Source: Vibrio salinus (GTDB lineage Bacteria > Pseudomonadota > Gammaproteobacteria > Enterobacterales > Vibrionaceae). Taken from it: a stretch of DNA of 64,000 nt. The position numbers and the translations under genes are program-made. The notes below the pieces were generated by a model. It worked only from the letters and a program-made list of their open reading frames with translations, did not search any database and had not been told where the DNA came from. Within the stretch, counting starts at the first letter, position 1, and each line of letters opens with the position of its first letter. The stretch spans positions 186,001 through 250,000 of the forward strand of contig NZ_JAJSDZ010000005.1 in assembly GCF_021272385.1 (NCBI RefSeq), given 5' to 3'. Positions 55,721 through 64,000 of this stretch are shown here, piece by piece.

Positions 55721-56317
55721 CTATAACTTCAGGCTGTGGTGTCCATGAGAAACCTTCGCTTTCAAATAGTTTTCGTTGCCATGCTTAATATGAGCCGCCG
55801 TATTGACGACTTCTTCAATATTAATGCCGTATGACTTGAGTTCTTTTACTTTCTTCGGGTTATTCGTAATAAGTCGTATTTTATCGACACTCAATGCAGA
55901 CAGCATTTGAGAAGCTTCATAAAAGTCTCTCAAATCATCAGCAAAACCAAGCTTATTATTCGCCTGATAGGTATCTAACCCCTGACTCTGAAGTTGGTAA
56001 GCATCTATCTTGTTGTACAACCCAATACCTCGTCCTTCCTGACGTAAATACAGGATAATGCCACCTTCATGTCCCATTTTTTCAATGGTTTCTTCTAATT
56101 GTTCCCCACAATCACATCTTGATGAATGAAAAACGTCTCCCGTCAAACATTCAGAATGCATCCTTACCAGTGGAACAGGTTGAGTCTTATCAGCCGATTT
56201 AAAAATTATCGCAACATGCTCCTTATCGGTTTTCAAACCTCGAAAAGATAATATTTCCGCATCTATATTGCTCTTAGCGCCGACTTTCAATTCGACTCTG
56301 GCCCGTACTTCCGCCAT
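55721..56317 (-). CDS. ribA: GTP cyclohydrolase II
   Basis: First step of riboflavin synthesis from GTP. The start at 56317 ([20 protein letters not shown]) gives 198 residues, close to the E. coli 196; four extra residues are possible from 56329. Zinc ligands are in [20 protein letters not shown], and [13 protein letters not shown] and GFADDLRDF are standard. No FMN riboswitch is visible in 56318-56560, which looks like an ordinary AT-rich promoter region. Confidence 0.96.
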   Translation of the reverse strand: MAEVRARVELKVGAKSNIDAEILSFRGLKTDKEHVAIIFKSADKTQPVPLVRMHSECLTGDVFHSSRCDCGEQLEETIEKMGHEGGIILYLRQEGRGIGLYNKIDAYQLQSQGLDTYQANNKLGFADDLRDFYEASQMLSALSVDKIRLITNNPKKVKELKSYGINIEEVVNTAAHIKHGNENYLKAKVSHGHHSLKL

Positions 56318-56560
56318 ATTGCTTCTCACTTACTTTCAATTACTTTTAAATTATCAGATAGCTGTGATCATCTATCATTTGATGTGTTTAATACACCGAA
56401 TCGGCCCATTGTACAACGAGTAATGTATTATGTAATCAATTCTGAAATTACAAATTGTTATAATATAACAATTCTTAAAAACGGCAACAGAAAAACATTA
56501 TTTTTTAACCTTCTGATAAGACAAAAAATTCGGAGACAATTAGCAACAATAACGGTAAAT

Positions 56561-56589
56561 AAAAAGCCGAAGTCAAAGACTTCGGCTTT
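56561..56589 (-). terminator. Rho-independent terminator of gyrA
   Basis: AAAGCCGAAGTC (56563-56574) and GACTTCGGCTTT (56578-56589) form a perfect 12-bp stem with a three-base loop; the minus strand then reads TTTTTATTT. Confidence 0.92.
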
Positions 56590-56630
56590 CATCTTGAAAA
56601 AGTATGACTATCCTATCGATGCCTACTTAA

Positions 56631-59261
56631 TTACTCTTCCGAATTATCAGCTTCATCAGCACCCGGATTTTCTTCAGAAACATTATCTGCAACGGAAGCA
56701 TTTTCAACTTCCTCCGCAACTTCATCTGTTTCCTCTACTTCTTCAATACGCTGCAGACCAACCACGTTTTCATCATCGGCAGTTTTGATTAAAGTAACAC
56801 CCTGAGTATTACGTCCAACCTGACTGACTTCTGATGCCCGTGTTCTGACTAATGTTCCGGCATCGGTGATCATCATAAATTCATCACCATCAATAACCTG
56901 AACAGCTCCGACAACCTGGCCATTTCGTTCAGAGACCTTAATTGAAACCACACCCTGAGTTGCACGGCCTTTTTCCGGATACTCAGCTAAAGAGGTTCGT
57001 TTACCGTAACCATTCTGAGTCACGGTTAATATATCACCTTCACTTTGAGGAACGATAAGTGAAACAACCTGATCTCCGTTAGCCAACTTCATACCACGGA
57101 CACCTGCTGCAGTACGACCCATCGCTCTAACGTGATTCTCATTAAAGCGTACCACTTTGCCCTCTTTCGAGAACAGCATGATATTACTGTCACCATCGGT
57201 GATATCTACGCCAATCAAAGTATCGTCATCACGAAGATTTACAGCAATCAAACCATTTGAACGCACATTTGCGAACTGATCAAGTGACGTTTTCTTAACC
57301 GTACCGTCAGCCGTTGCCATAAAGATAAATTTATCTTCGGAGTACTCTGTTACCGGCAGTATCGCAGTAATTCTCTCATTTTCCTCAAGAGGAAGTATAT
57401 TAACAATTGGCTTACCACGGGCAGTACGGGTGGCATGAGGCAATTGATAGACCTTCAGACGATAAGTTTTGCCCCGGGTAGAGAAACACAAAATATTGTC
57501 ATGGGTATTAGCAACAAGCAGACGCTCAATGAAATCTTCGTCTTTCATCTTCGTTGCGCTCTTACCTTTACCACCCCGGCGCTGAGATTCATAGTCACTC
57601 AGGATCTGATATTTAACATAGCCTTCGTGAGACAACGTTACAACCACATCTTCTCTTGCGATCAGTTCTTCCAAATCTATATCATGACTTGCAGCGGTAA
57701 TTTCCGTTCTACGGGCATCACCAAAACCGGTACGAACCTCTTCCAGCTCTTCACGAATCACTTCCATCAAACGCTCAGTACTGGACAGAATATGAATCAA
57801 TTCAGCGACTTCATCTAACAGCGCTTTGTATTCATCAAGAATTTTTTCGTGCTCCAGACCAGTCAGACGATGCAAGCGAAGATCAAGAATAGCCTGCGCC
57901 TGCTGTTCTGTCAGATAGTACAAACCATCACGAACACCGAATTCAGGAGATAACCAGTCAGGACGAGCTGCACCATCATCACCAGCACGTTCTAACATGC
58001 CGGCAACACTGCCAAGTTCCCAACCACGAGCTAACAAACCTTGTTTAGCATCAGCAGCAGTCTGAGCATTACGGATCAGTTCGATAACTTCATCGATATT
58101 AGCCAGCGCAAGAGCCAAGCCTTCAAGAATATGTGCACGATCTCTTGCTTTACGTAACTCGAAAATAGTACGACGAGTTACCACTTCGCGACGGTGGTCA
58201 ACGAAGCACTTAAGCATCTCTTTCAGGTTAAACAGTTTTGGCTGACCGTTATCCAACGCCACCATGTTGATACCGAAAGTCGTCTGTAGCTGAGTCAAAG
58301 CATACAAATTATTCAGAACAACTTCACCAACCGCATCCCGCTTACACTCAATAACAATACGCATACCATCTTTATCAGACTCGTCACGTAATGCACTGAT
58401 ACCATCAACTTTTTTATCTTTAACGAGCTCAGCAATCTTTTCAATTAAGCGAGCTTTATTAACCTGATATGGAATTTCCGTAACAATGATGGTCTCACGA
58501 CCATGCTTATCAGCTTCGATATCAGCTTTAGAACGCATGTATACTTTACCGCGTCCTGTTTTATAAGCATCGATAATACCTTTCCGACCACTGATAAGTG
58601 CCGCAGTCGGGAAATCAGGACCGGGAATAAATTCAAGTAGCTCATCAATCGTAATATGTTCATTATCAATGTAAGCTAAACATCCATCGATCACTTCACC
58701 CAGATTATGTGGTGGTATATTTGTTGCCATACCAACCGCAATACCAGACGACCCATTTACCAACAGGTTAGGAATTTTAGTCGGTAAAACGGCCGGAATT
58801 TGCTCTGTACCATCATAGTTAGGTACATAATCTACTGTTTCTTTATCCAAATCTGCCAAAAGTTCATGTGCAATTTTTGCCATACGAACTTCGGTATAAC
58901 GCATTGCAGCAGCAGAATCACCATCGATAGAGCCAAAGTTTCCCTGGCCATCAACCAACGTGTAACGCAGTGAGAATGGCTGAGCCATACGAACAATAGT
59001 ATCGTATACCGCACTATCACCGTGTGGGTGATATTTACCAATAACGTCACCTACCACACGGGCAGATTTTTTATAAGCTTTATTCCAATCATTTCCCAAT
59101 ACATTCATCGCAAATAAAACACGACGGTGTACCGGTTTTAGACCATCACGCACATCAGGAAGCGCACGACCCACGATGACAGACATCGCATAGTCAAGGT
59201 ACGAACCCCGTAGCTCTTCTTCTATGTTTACGGGCGTGATCTCTTTAGCTAGATCGCTCAT
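56631..59261 (-). CDS. gyrA: DNA gyrase subunit A
   Basis: Breaks and rejoins DNA in ATP-driven negative supercoiling, with GyrB. The 876 residues (E. coli 875) start [20 protein letters not shown]; the catalytic Tyr is Tyr122 in AAAMRYTE. The quinolone-resistance region reads [10 protein letters not shown] with Ser83 and Asp87, the wild-type residues in E. coli numbering. The C-terminal half holds the DNA-wrapping beta-pinwheel with the GyrA box QRRGGKG, and ends in an acidic tail ([14 protein letters not shown]). Confidence 0.99.
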   Translation of the reverse strand: MSDLAKEITPVNIEEELRGSYLDYAMSVIVGRALPDVRDGLKPVHRRVLFAMNVLGNDWNKAYKKSARVVGDVIGKYHPHGDSAVYDTIVRMAQPFSLRYTLVDGQGNFGSIDGDSAAAMRYTEVRMAKIAHELLADLDKETVDYVPNYDGTEQIPAVLPTKIPNLLVNGSSGIAVGMATNIPPHNLGEVIDGCLAYIDNEHITIDELLEFIPGPDFPTAALISGRKGIIDAYKTGRGKVYMRSKADIEADKHGRETIIVTEIPYQVNKARLIEKIAELVKDKKVDGISALRDESDKDGMRIVIECKRDAVGEVVLNNLYALTQLQTTFGINMVALDNGQPKLFNLKEMLKCFVDHRREVVTRRTIFELRKARDRAHILEGLALALANIDEVIELIRNAQTAADAKQGLLARGWELGSVAGMLERAGDDGAARPDWLSPEFGVRDGLYYLTEQQAQAILDLRLHRLTGLEHEKILDEYKALLDEVAELIHILSSTERLMEVIREELEEVRTGFGDARRTEITAASHDIDLEELIAREDVVVTLSHEGYVKYQILSDYESQRRGGKGKSATKMKDEDFIERLLVANTHDNILCFSTRGKTYRLKVYQLPHATRTARGKPIVNILPLEENERITAILPVTEYSEDKFIFMATADGTVKKTSLDQFANVRSNGLIAVNLRDDDTLIGVDITDGDSNIMLFSKEGKVVRFNENHVRAMGRTAAGVRGMKLANGDQVVSLIVPQSEGDILTVTQNGYGKRTSLAEYPEKGRATQGVVSIKVSERNGQVVGAVQVIDGDEFMMITDAGTLVRTRASEVSQVGRNTQGVTLIKTADDENVVGLQRIEEVEETDEVAEEVENASVADNVSEENPGADEADNSEE

Positions 59262-59509
59262 AGAGCAATTATCCCTCTATAGTTTGATCGTATATTGATA
59301 CGTATAAGGTATGAAAATATAACACAGAATTTGGTTATGGGGGACACCTTTAAGAGACCTTTTACCGTGTCCTCCCTCACGTACCGAACTAACTGATTAC
59401 AAAACGTTCAGTGTTGAGTTGTTTCATATATCCCCTAATAACTTCAGTGGTGTAATACCACGTTCCGGGTATAATACTCTACAAAGAATGCTGGTCTCTG
59501 TGACTTTCT

Positions 59510-59772
59510 ATACCCAAGCAACCTGAAGATGCATGATTCAGCACCAGCCGAAACGTGCAGTTCAAGGAAGGTGAATGCCGGCATGTAAACACCTGTCAAA
59601 TTCACCTGACGCAGAAATGTGCGTTTCGGCTGATGCCCTGCGGGTGAGTTTGTACGGGCTTGCTACAGCGTTACTGATTCTCAACGTAGAATGACTATGT
59701 TTTCAAATCAGTGCCTTGTTTCAAGCCCGGACAAATCTCACTGAACACCGCATCTTCAGGTCGCTTGGGTAT
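59510..59772. mobile_element. MITE-like 263-bp element with nested inverted repeats
   Basis: The ends are 23-bp inverted repeats with one mismatch (ATACCCAAGCAACCTGAAGA... at 59510-59532; its complement at 59750-59772). Inside are a second perfect pair, CAGCCGAAACG (59545-59555) with CGTTTCGGCTG (59622-59632), and a third, AGGTGAA (59569-59575) with TTCACCT (59601-59607), so much of it can fold into a long nested hairpin. No coding frame is evident. TA at both outer edges is compatible with TA target duplication. Whether it is multicopy cannot be seen here. The flanking 59262-59509 probably carries the gyrA promoter; I cannot place it. Confidence 0.65.
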
Positions 59773-59826
59773 GGAATAAAAGTCACATTTAGAAATTAAG
59801 AGAGCCTTACGGGTAGAGAAATCAGA

Positions 59827-60540
59827 ATGACAGACACATTAATGAACGTCGATCCTGACGAAATAAAGAAATTTGAAGAATTAGCTTCACGTTGGTGGGA
59901 TTTAAACGGTGAGTTCAAACCTCTGCATCAGATCAACCCTCTGCGACTGAATTATGTCTGTGAAAAAACGAATGGTCTGTTCAACAAAAAAGTTCTGGAT
60001 GTAGGTTGCGGCGGCGGGATTCTGACTGAATCTATGGCTAAAACCGAAGCAAAAGTAACCGGACTGGACATGGGTAATGAACCATTAGAAGTTGCCCGGC
60101 TACATGCCTTAGAATCAGGAGTGAATGTAAAATATATACGGGAAACCGTTGAAGAACACGCGGCAAAAAATCCACATACTTATGATGTCGTAACCTGTAT
60201 GGAAATGTTGGAGCACGTCCCCGACCCGCTATCTATCATCGTTTCCTGCTCAAAACTGGTCAAACCCGGCGGGCATGTTTTCTTTTCCACGCTAAACCGA
60301 AATATTAAATCGTACCTGTTCGCCATTATTGGAGCAGAATACCTGATGAAGATAGTTCCTGCAGGAACTCATGATCACAGTAAATTTATTAAGCCATCTG
60401 AATTACTGAAAATGATCGATCAAACCCGCTTGACGGAACAGGGAATTACCGGGCTACATTACAATCCGCTAACTGACTCTTACCGGTTAGGAAATAATGT
60501 TGACGTCAATTACATTGTTCATACACAAAGCATAAACTGA
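59827..60540 (+). CDS. ubiG: Ubiquinone biosynthesis O-methyltransferase UbiG
   Basis: Carries out both O-methylation steps of ubiquinone synthesis with SAM. The 237-residue protein (E. coli 240) shows [14 protein letters not shown], the SAM motif [20 protein letters not shown], and [10 protein letters not shown]. It is divergent from gyrA as in E. coli, but separated by the inverted-repeat element. Confidence 0.97.
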   Translation: MTDTLMNVDPDEIKKFEELASRWWDLNGEFKPLHQINPLRLNYVCEKTNGLFNKKVLDVGCGGGILTESMAKTEAKVTGLDMGNEPLEVARLHALESGVNVKYIRETVEEHAAKNPHTYDVVTCMEMLEHVPDPLSIIVSCSKLVKPGGHVFFSTLNRNIKSYLFAIIGAEYLMKIVPAGTHDHSKFIKPSELLKMIDQTRLTEQGITGLHYNPLTDSYRLGNNVDVNYIVHTQSIN

Positions 60541-60548
60541 CTATTATA

Positions 60549-60575
60549 GATTTTGCCCTCCTTATGGGCAAAATC
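60549..60575 (+). terminator. Hairpin terminator of ubiG
   Basis: GATTTTGCCC (60549-60558) and GGGCAAAATC (60566-60575) form a perfect 10-bp stem eight bases after the stop; no T tract follows, so it may be a weak or bidirectional terminator. Confidence 0.6.
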
Positions 60576-60778
60576 CATCTAAAATGAACAAGCTTTGTGC
60601 ATACGAATCAACAACCTCCTCTTTCTTAAATCACTCTCAAAATCAGTAAAAGATCAAGCGGTTTTTTTTCATCAATGGCTATCATTCAGTCAATCTATGA
60701 TTCCATAATTTCTCTCTTCTTTATACGGTCTTTCATCATCAGTAAGCAGGTACTAACAGAATTTTTTCAAATTTATAC

Positions 60779-60787
60779 TTATCCACA
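60779..60787 (+). promoter_or_regulatory. DnaA box upstream of nrdA
   Basis: TTATCCACA is a perfect match to the high-affinity DnaA box. It lies about 30 bases before the predicted -35 element; E. coli nrdAB is likewise controlled by DnaA boxes. Confidence 0.75.
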
Positions 60788-60807
60788 ACCTGTCCCCTGT
60801 TTGTAAC

Positions 60808-60836
60808 TTGCATAAATATAAAATCCGCTCTATCTT
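60808..60836 (+). promoter_or_regulatory. Predicted sigma-70 promoter of nrdAB
   Basis: TTGCAT (60808-60813) and TATCTT (60831-60836) with a 17-base spacer; transcription would start near 60843, between the DnaA box and the NrdR sites. Confidence 0.5.
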
Positions 60837-60859
60837 GTAACTCAAATTTGTTTCAACCC

Positions 60860-60890
60860 CTACATATTGTGTTTACCCTTCAATATGTAG
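60860..60890. promoter_or_regulatory. Paired NrdR-type boxes upstream of nrdA
   Basis: CTACATATTG (60860-60869) and its exact complement CAATATGTAG (60881-60890) are centred 21 bases (two helical turns) apart, each within an NrdR-box-like context (ACATATTGTGT). Paired boxes on one face of the helix are the known arrangement for the NrdR repressor. Confidence 0.6.
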
Positions 60891-60972
60891 TATTAATCAA
60901 AAGCCGCACCTCTCTGAAAAAATAATAATGATGGCCGGCTAAAATCAGTCTTATTAAGGGAAATTAACAAAC

Positions 60973-63255
60973 ATGAACCAACAGCTAACCGTCACGAAGC
61001 GGGATGGACGAACAGAAACCATTGATCTTGAAAAGATTCACCGGGTCGTTACCTGGGCCGCAGAAGGTCTGACCAATGTTTCTGTCTCTCAAGTGGAATT
61101 ACGCTCACACATTCAGTTTTATAATGGCATTACAACGAGTGATATCCACGAGACCATCATTAAATCTGCTGCAGATTTAATTTCTGAAGAATCCCCTGAT
61201 TATCAGTATCTGGCCGCTCGTCTAGCCATTTTCCATTTACGAAAAAAAGCCTATGGTCAATACGAACCACCGGCACTTTATGATCATGTAAAAAACCTGG
61301 TCGAAATGGGCAAGTACGATAAACATCTGATGGAAGACTATTCCGAGTCCGAGTGGACTGAACTGGATACCTACATCGATCACACCAGGGACTTAAATTT
61401 CTCGTACGCGGCGGTAAAACAGCTGGAAGGAAAATATTTCGTTCAAAACCGGGTCTCAGGGCAAATTTATGAAAGTGCTCAGTTCCTGTATCTGTTGGTT
61501 GCTGCCTGTCTGTTTGCCAAATACCCGAAAGACACCCGTCTGAGCTACATCAAACGTTTTTATGATGCGACGTCGACCTTTAAGATCTCGCTTCCGACAC
61601 CCATTATGTCAGGCGTCCGTACCCCTACCCGTCAGTTCAGCTCATGTGTTCTGATTGAATGTGGCGACAGCTTGGATTCCATCAACGCAACGGCCAGCGC
61701 CATCGTCCGTTATGTTTCCCAAAGAGCAGGGATCGGAATCAACGCCGGTCATATTCGGGCATTGGGTTCTGAAATTCGCAATGGTGAAGCTTTCCATACC
61801 GGATGCATTCCCTTCTATAAATACTTCCAGACAGCCGTGAAATGTTGTTCTCAGGGCGGGGTTCGTGGTGGTGCCGCTACGGTATTCTATCCTATCTGGC
61901 ATAAAGAAGCTCAGTCCTTACTGGTACTGAAAAATAACCGTGGCGTCGAAGAAAACCGTGTCCGGCATATGGACTATGGCGTTCAGTTAAACAAAACGAT
62001 GTATTCACGCCTTGTGAAGGGTGGCGATATCTCGTTATTTTCTCCATCGGATGTGCCCGGGCTCTATGAAGCGTTCTTCGACGATCAGGAAAAGTTCGAA
62101 CGCCTGTACGAACAGTATGAAAATGATCCTTCAATAAGAAAAGAGACGGTAAAAGCCATTGACCTCTTCTCTCTTCTTATGCAGGAAAGGGCATCAACCG
62201 GACGTATCTATATTCAGAACGTCGACCACTGTAATACGCACAGTCCCTTTGATGCTTCTGTCGCACCGGTCCGTCAGTCTAACCTCTGCCTGGAAATTGC
62301 ACTGCCCACCAAACCACTTTCAAATGTTGAAGACGATCAGGGCGAGATTGCTTTGTGTACTCTTTCAGCCTTTAACCTTGGTGCCATTCAATCCCTGGAT
62401 GATTTTGAAGAATTATCGGATTTAATTGTGCGTGCTCTGGATGCTCTGCTGGATTATCAGGATTACCCTCTGCCTGCCGCGCGTAAGTCGACAATGAATC
62501 GACGTACTCTTGGTGTCGGTGTCATAAACTACGCCTACTATCTGGCGAAGCACGGTGTGAAATATTCAGATGGAAGCGCAACAGGGCTGACACACCAAAC
62601 TTTCGAAGCCATGCAATATTACCTGTTAAAAGCGTCAATGAATCTGGCAAAAGAACAAGGCCGCTGTCCATTATTCCACGAGACAAATTATGCGAAAGGG
62701 CTGATGCCAATCGATACTTACAAAAAGGACATCGATCTGATCTGTGATGAGCCGCTTCATTACGACTGGGATCAATTGCGCAAAGATATTATGGAATATG
62801 GATTGCGTAACTCAACATTAACCGCGTTGATGCCTTCAGAAACCTCTTCACAAATCTCGAATGCGACCAATGGCATTGAACCGCCACGGGGCTATGTTTC
62901 CGTAAAAGCATCGAAAGATGGCATTCTGAAACAGGTGGTGCCGGAGTTTACCGAACTTAAGGAAAACTACGAATTACTGTGGGATATTAAAAACAACGAT
63001 GGTTATCTGCACTTGACAGGCATTATGCAGAAATTTATTGACCAATCGATCTCGGCCAATACGAACTATGACCCTTCAAACTTTGAGTCCGGTCGCGTAC
63101 CAATGAAATTGTTATTAAAAGATCTACTCACTGCTTATAAATATGGTGTGAAAACCTTGTACTACCATAATACCCGGGATGGTGCAAAAGATGACCAGAA
63201 TAAAGGCATAACGGTAGTTGAAGAAGATTGCGCAAGTGGTGCATGTAAAATTTAG
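60973..63255 (+). CDS. nrdA: Ribonucleoside-diphosphate reductase class Ia, alpha subunit
   Basis: Reduces ribonucleoside diphosphates to deoxyribonucleotides. 760 residues (E. coli 761). An ATP-cone lies at the N-terminus (LTVTKRDGRTETIDLEKIHR), giving dATP feedback. The active site has the first redox Cys in FSSCVLIECGDS, and the thiyl Cys with its Asn and Glu in QSNLCLEI. The C-terminal redox pair is EEDCASGACKI. It is the first gene of nrdAB with DnaA and NrdR sites upstream. Bases 60576-60778 hold nothing else that I recognise. Confidence 0.98.
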   Translation: MNQQLTVTKRDGRTETIDLEKIHRVVTWAAEGLTNVSVSQVELRSHIQFYNGITTSDIHETIIKSAADLISEESPDYQYLAARLAIFHLRKKAYGQYEPPALYDHVKNLVEMGKYDKHLMEDYSESEWTELDTYIDHTRDLNFSYAAVKQLEGKYFVQNRVSGQIYESAQFLYLLVAACLFAKYPKDTRLSYIKRFYDATSTFKISLPTPIMSGVRTPTRQFSSCVLIECGDSLDSINATASAIVRYVSQRAGIGINAGHIRALGSEIRNGEAFHTGCIPFYKYFQTAVKCCSQGGVRGGAATVFYPIWHKEAQSLLVLKNNRGVEENRVRHMDYGVQLNKTMYSRLVKGGDISLFSPSDVPGLYEAFFDDQEKFERLYEQYENDPSIRKETVKAIDLFSLLMQERASTGRIYIQNVDHCNTHSPFDASVAPVRQSNLCLEIALPTKPLSNVEDDQGEIALCTLSAFNLGAIQSLDDFEELSDLIVRALDALLDYQDYPLPAARKSTMNRRTLGVGVINYAYYLAKHGVKYSDGSATGLTHQTFEAMQYYLLKASMNLAKEQGRCPLFHETNYAKGLMPIDTYKKDIDLICDEPLHYDWDQLRKDIMEYGLRNSTLTALMPSETSSQISNATNGIEPPRGYVSVKASKDGILKQVVPEFTELKENYELLWDIKNNDGYLHLTGIMQKFIDQSISANTNYDPSNFESGRVPMKLLLKDLLTAYKYGVKTLYYHNTRDGAKDDQNKGITVVEEDCASGACKI

Positions 63256-63343
63256 AACTACCTGTTTACAGAATTTTTGAAATAACGCTTCCTTTCTGTT
63301 CTCAGGCAGTATGGACAGGAAGGAAAATGAAATTGAGGCGATT

Positions 63344-64000
63344 ATGGCTTACAGTACATTTACTCAGACAAAAAATGATCAGTTAAAAGAGCCCATGTTT
63401 TTAGGGCAGCCGGTAAACGTTGCCAGATATGATCAACAGAAATACGAAATCTTTGAAAAACTCATTGAGAAGCAGCTTTCTTTCTTCTGGCGCCCTGAAG
63501 AAGTCGACGTATCGAGTGACCGTATTGACTATAAAAAATTACCGGAACATGAAAAACATATTTTCATCTCAAATTTAAAATATCAGACACTACTGGATTC
63601 GATTCAGGGCCGCAGCCCGAATGTGGCTTTGCTGCCATTGGTCTCGTTACCTGAGCTGGAAACCTGGATAGAAACCTGGTCTTTCTCTGAAACCATTCAC
63701 TCACGCTCGTACACACACATCATCAGAAACATCGTTAATGACCCGGCAACGGTATTTGACGATATCGTTGAAAATGAGCACATTATCAAGCGCGCAAAAG
63801 ACATCGCTCATTATTACGATAATCTGATCAAACTGACCAATGATTATCATCGCTATGGCGAAGGGAAACATGAAATTAACGGCGAAATCGTTGACGTTAA
63901 TTTCAATCAGCTTAAAAAACAGCTTTACTTGTGCCTGATGTCGGTTAACGCGCTGGAAGCCATTCGTTTTTACGTCAGCTTCGCCTGTTCATTTGCTTTC
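63344..64000 (+). CDS. nrdB: Ribonucleoside-diphosphate reductase class Ia, beta subunit; 3' end outside window
   Basis: Houses the diiron-tyrosyl radical cofactor of class Ia reductase. The ATG at 63344 has GAGGCG just upstream and the frame is open to the window edge, covering 219 of about 376 residues. [19 protein letters not shown] matches E. coli NrdB closely; iron ligands and the radical Tyr are in [14 protein letters not shown], and the further ligand Glu in [13 protein letters not shown]. The 88-base gap after nrdA contains a stem (TTCCTT ... AAGGAA) but no gene. Confidence 0.98.
   Translation, partial: MAYSTFTQTKNDQLKEPMFLGQPVNVARYDQQKYEIFEKLIEKQLSFFWRPEEVDVSSDRIDYKKLPEHEKHIFISNLKYQTLLDSIQGRSPNVALLPLVSLPELETWIETWSFSETIHSRSYTHIIRNIVNDPATVFDDIVENEHIIKRAKDIAHYYDNLIKLTNDYHRYGEGKHEINGEIVDVNFNQLKKQLYLCLMSVNALEAIRFYVSFACSFAF

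Noticed and set aside
56384..56788. A 134-codon plus-strand frame near the end of gyrA
   Set aside because: It runs through the gyrA terminator hairpin into the antisense of the acidic gyrA tail, which explains its His/Leu/Pro-rich translation.
59262..59509. TATAAT at about 59471-59476 as a promoter for ubiG
   Set aside because: No -35 element is found at suitable spacing, and the inverted-repeat element lies between it and ubiG; I could not support it.

Overview
The window is chromosomal DNA from a gammaproteobacterium, most likely a member of the Vibrionaceae. It is AT-leaning and gene-dense, with no rRNA, tRNA, prophage, CRISPR array or transposase gene that I could find. The block gdh / DUF2835 / pepN / prc / proQ / msrC / letAB / rsmF / cvfB / yajQ, the divergent BCCT-transporter/cosR pair, and the DUF2982 gene all match gene order I recall from Vibrio. 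The genus cannot be fixed from the sequence alone.

Layout. 1-11.5 kb (minus strand): large NAD-dependent glutamate dehydrogenase (its last few codons lie off the left edge), DUF2835, aminopeptidase N, a secreted protein with a duplicated domain, then the proQ-prc pair. 11.6-17.7 kb: msrC, the lipid-transport pair letA-letB, rsmF, and an apparent SdsR small RNA behind a sigma-S-like -10 element. 17.8-22.8 kb: cvfB-like RNA-binding protein, an unknown membrane protein, a stand-alone and apparently inactive PEP-synthase C-terminal domain, yajQ, and a siroheme-synthase N-domain protein carrying the remnant of a methyltransferase domain. 22.8-27.4 kb: an AapJQMP amino-acid ABC importer behind NtrC-like sites and a sigma-54 promoter. 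27.6-30.5 kb: yccA, tusE, acylphosphatase and rlmI, in the order known from E. coli. 30.9-34.6 kb: DUF554, DUF1992, thioesterase, a NifX/NafY-type protein with a His/Cys-rich tail, DUF134, an AEC transporter and a probable 44-residue membrane peptide. 34.9-37.7 kb: a minus-strand operon of lipoprotein, alpha/beta hydrolase, nicotinamidase and ketopantoate-reductase-like genes. 37.8-42.7 kb: nagE divergent from nagB-nagA-nagC. 42.8-51 kb: lipoprotein, MFS transporter, GNAT, a cNMP/CBS/DUF294 protein overlapping a 3'-5' exonuclease, and a dCache chemoreceptor with an amino-acid-binding motif. 51-55.5 kb: BCCT osmolyte transporter divergent from MarR-type cosR, a small basic protein, DUF2982, and an MBL-fold hydrolase. 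55.7-64 kb: ribA, gyrA, a 263-bp nested inverted-repeat element, ubiG, and nrdA-nrdB with DnaA- and NrdR-type sites; nrdB runs off the right edge.

How the parts fit. Several units concern nitrogen and amino-acid supply: glutamate dehydrogenase, the NtrC/sigma-54-controlled Aap importer, the amino-acid chemoreceptor and the amino-sugar nag genes. Others handle the envelope (LetAB, Prc, lipoproteins), osmotic stress (BCCT/CosR), RNA-level control (ProQ, SdsR, CvfB) and DNA precursor supply and topology (NrdAB, GyrA). I see no obviously new multi-gene system. The least explained items are the PEP-synthase-like pseudoenzyme beside an unknown membrane protein, the degenerate siroheme synthase, and the metal-rich NafY-like protein paired with DUF134. 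Start sites were revised where a ribosome binding site or family length favoured a different codon. All family assignments come from reading motifs, not from database searches.
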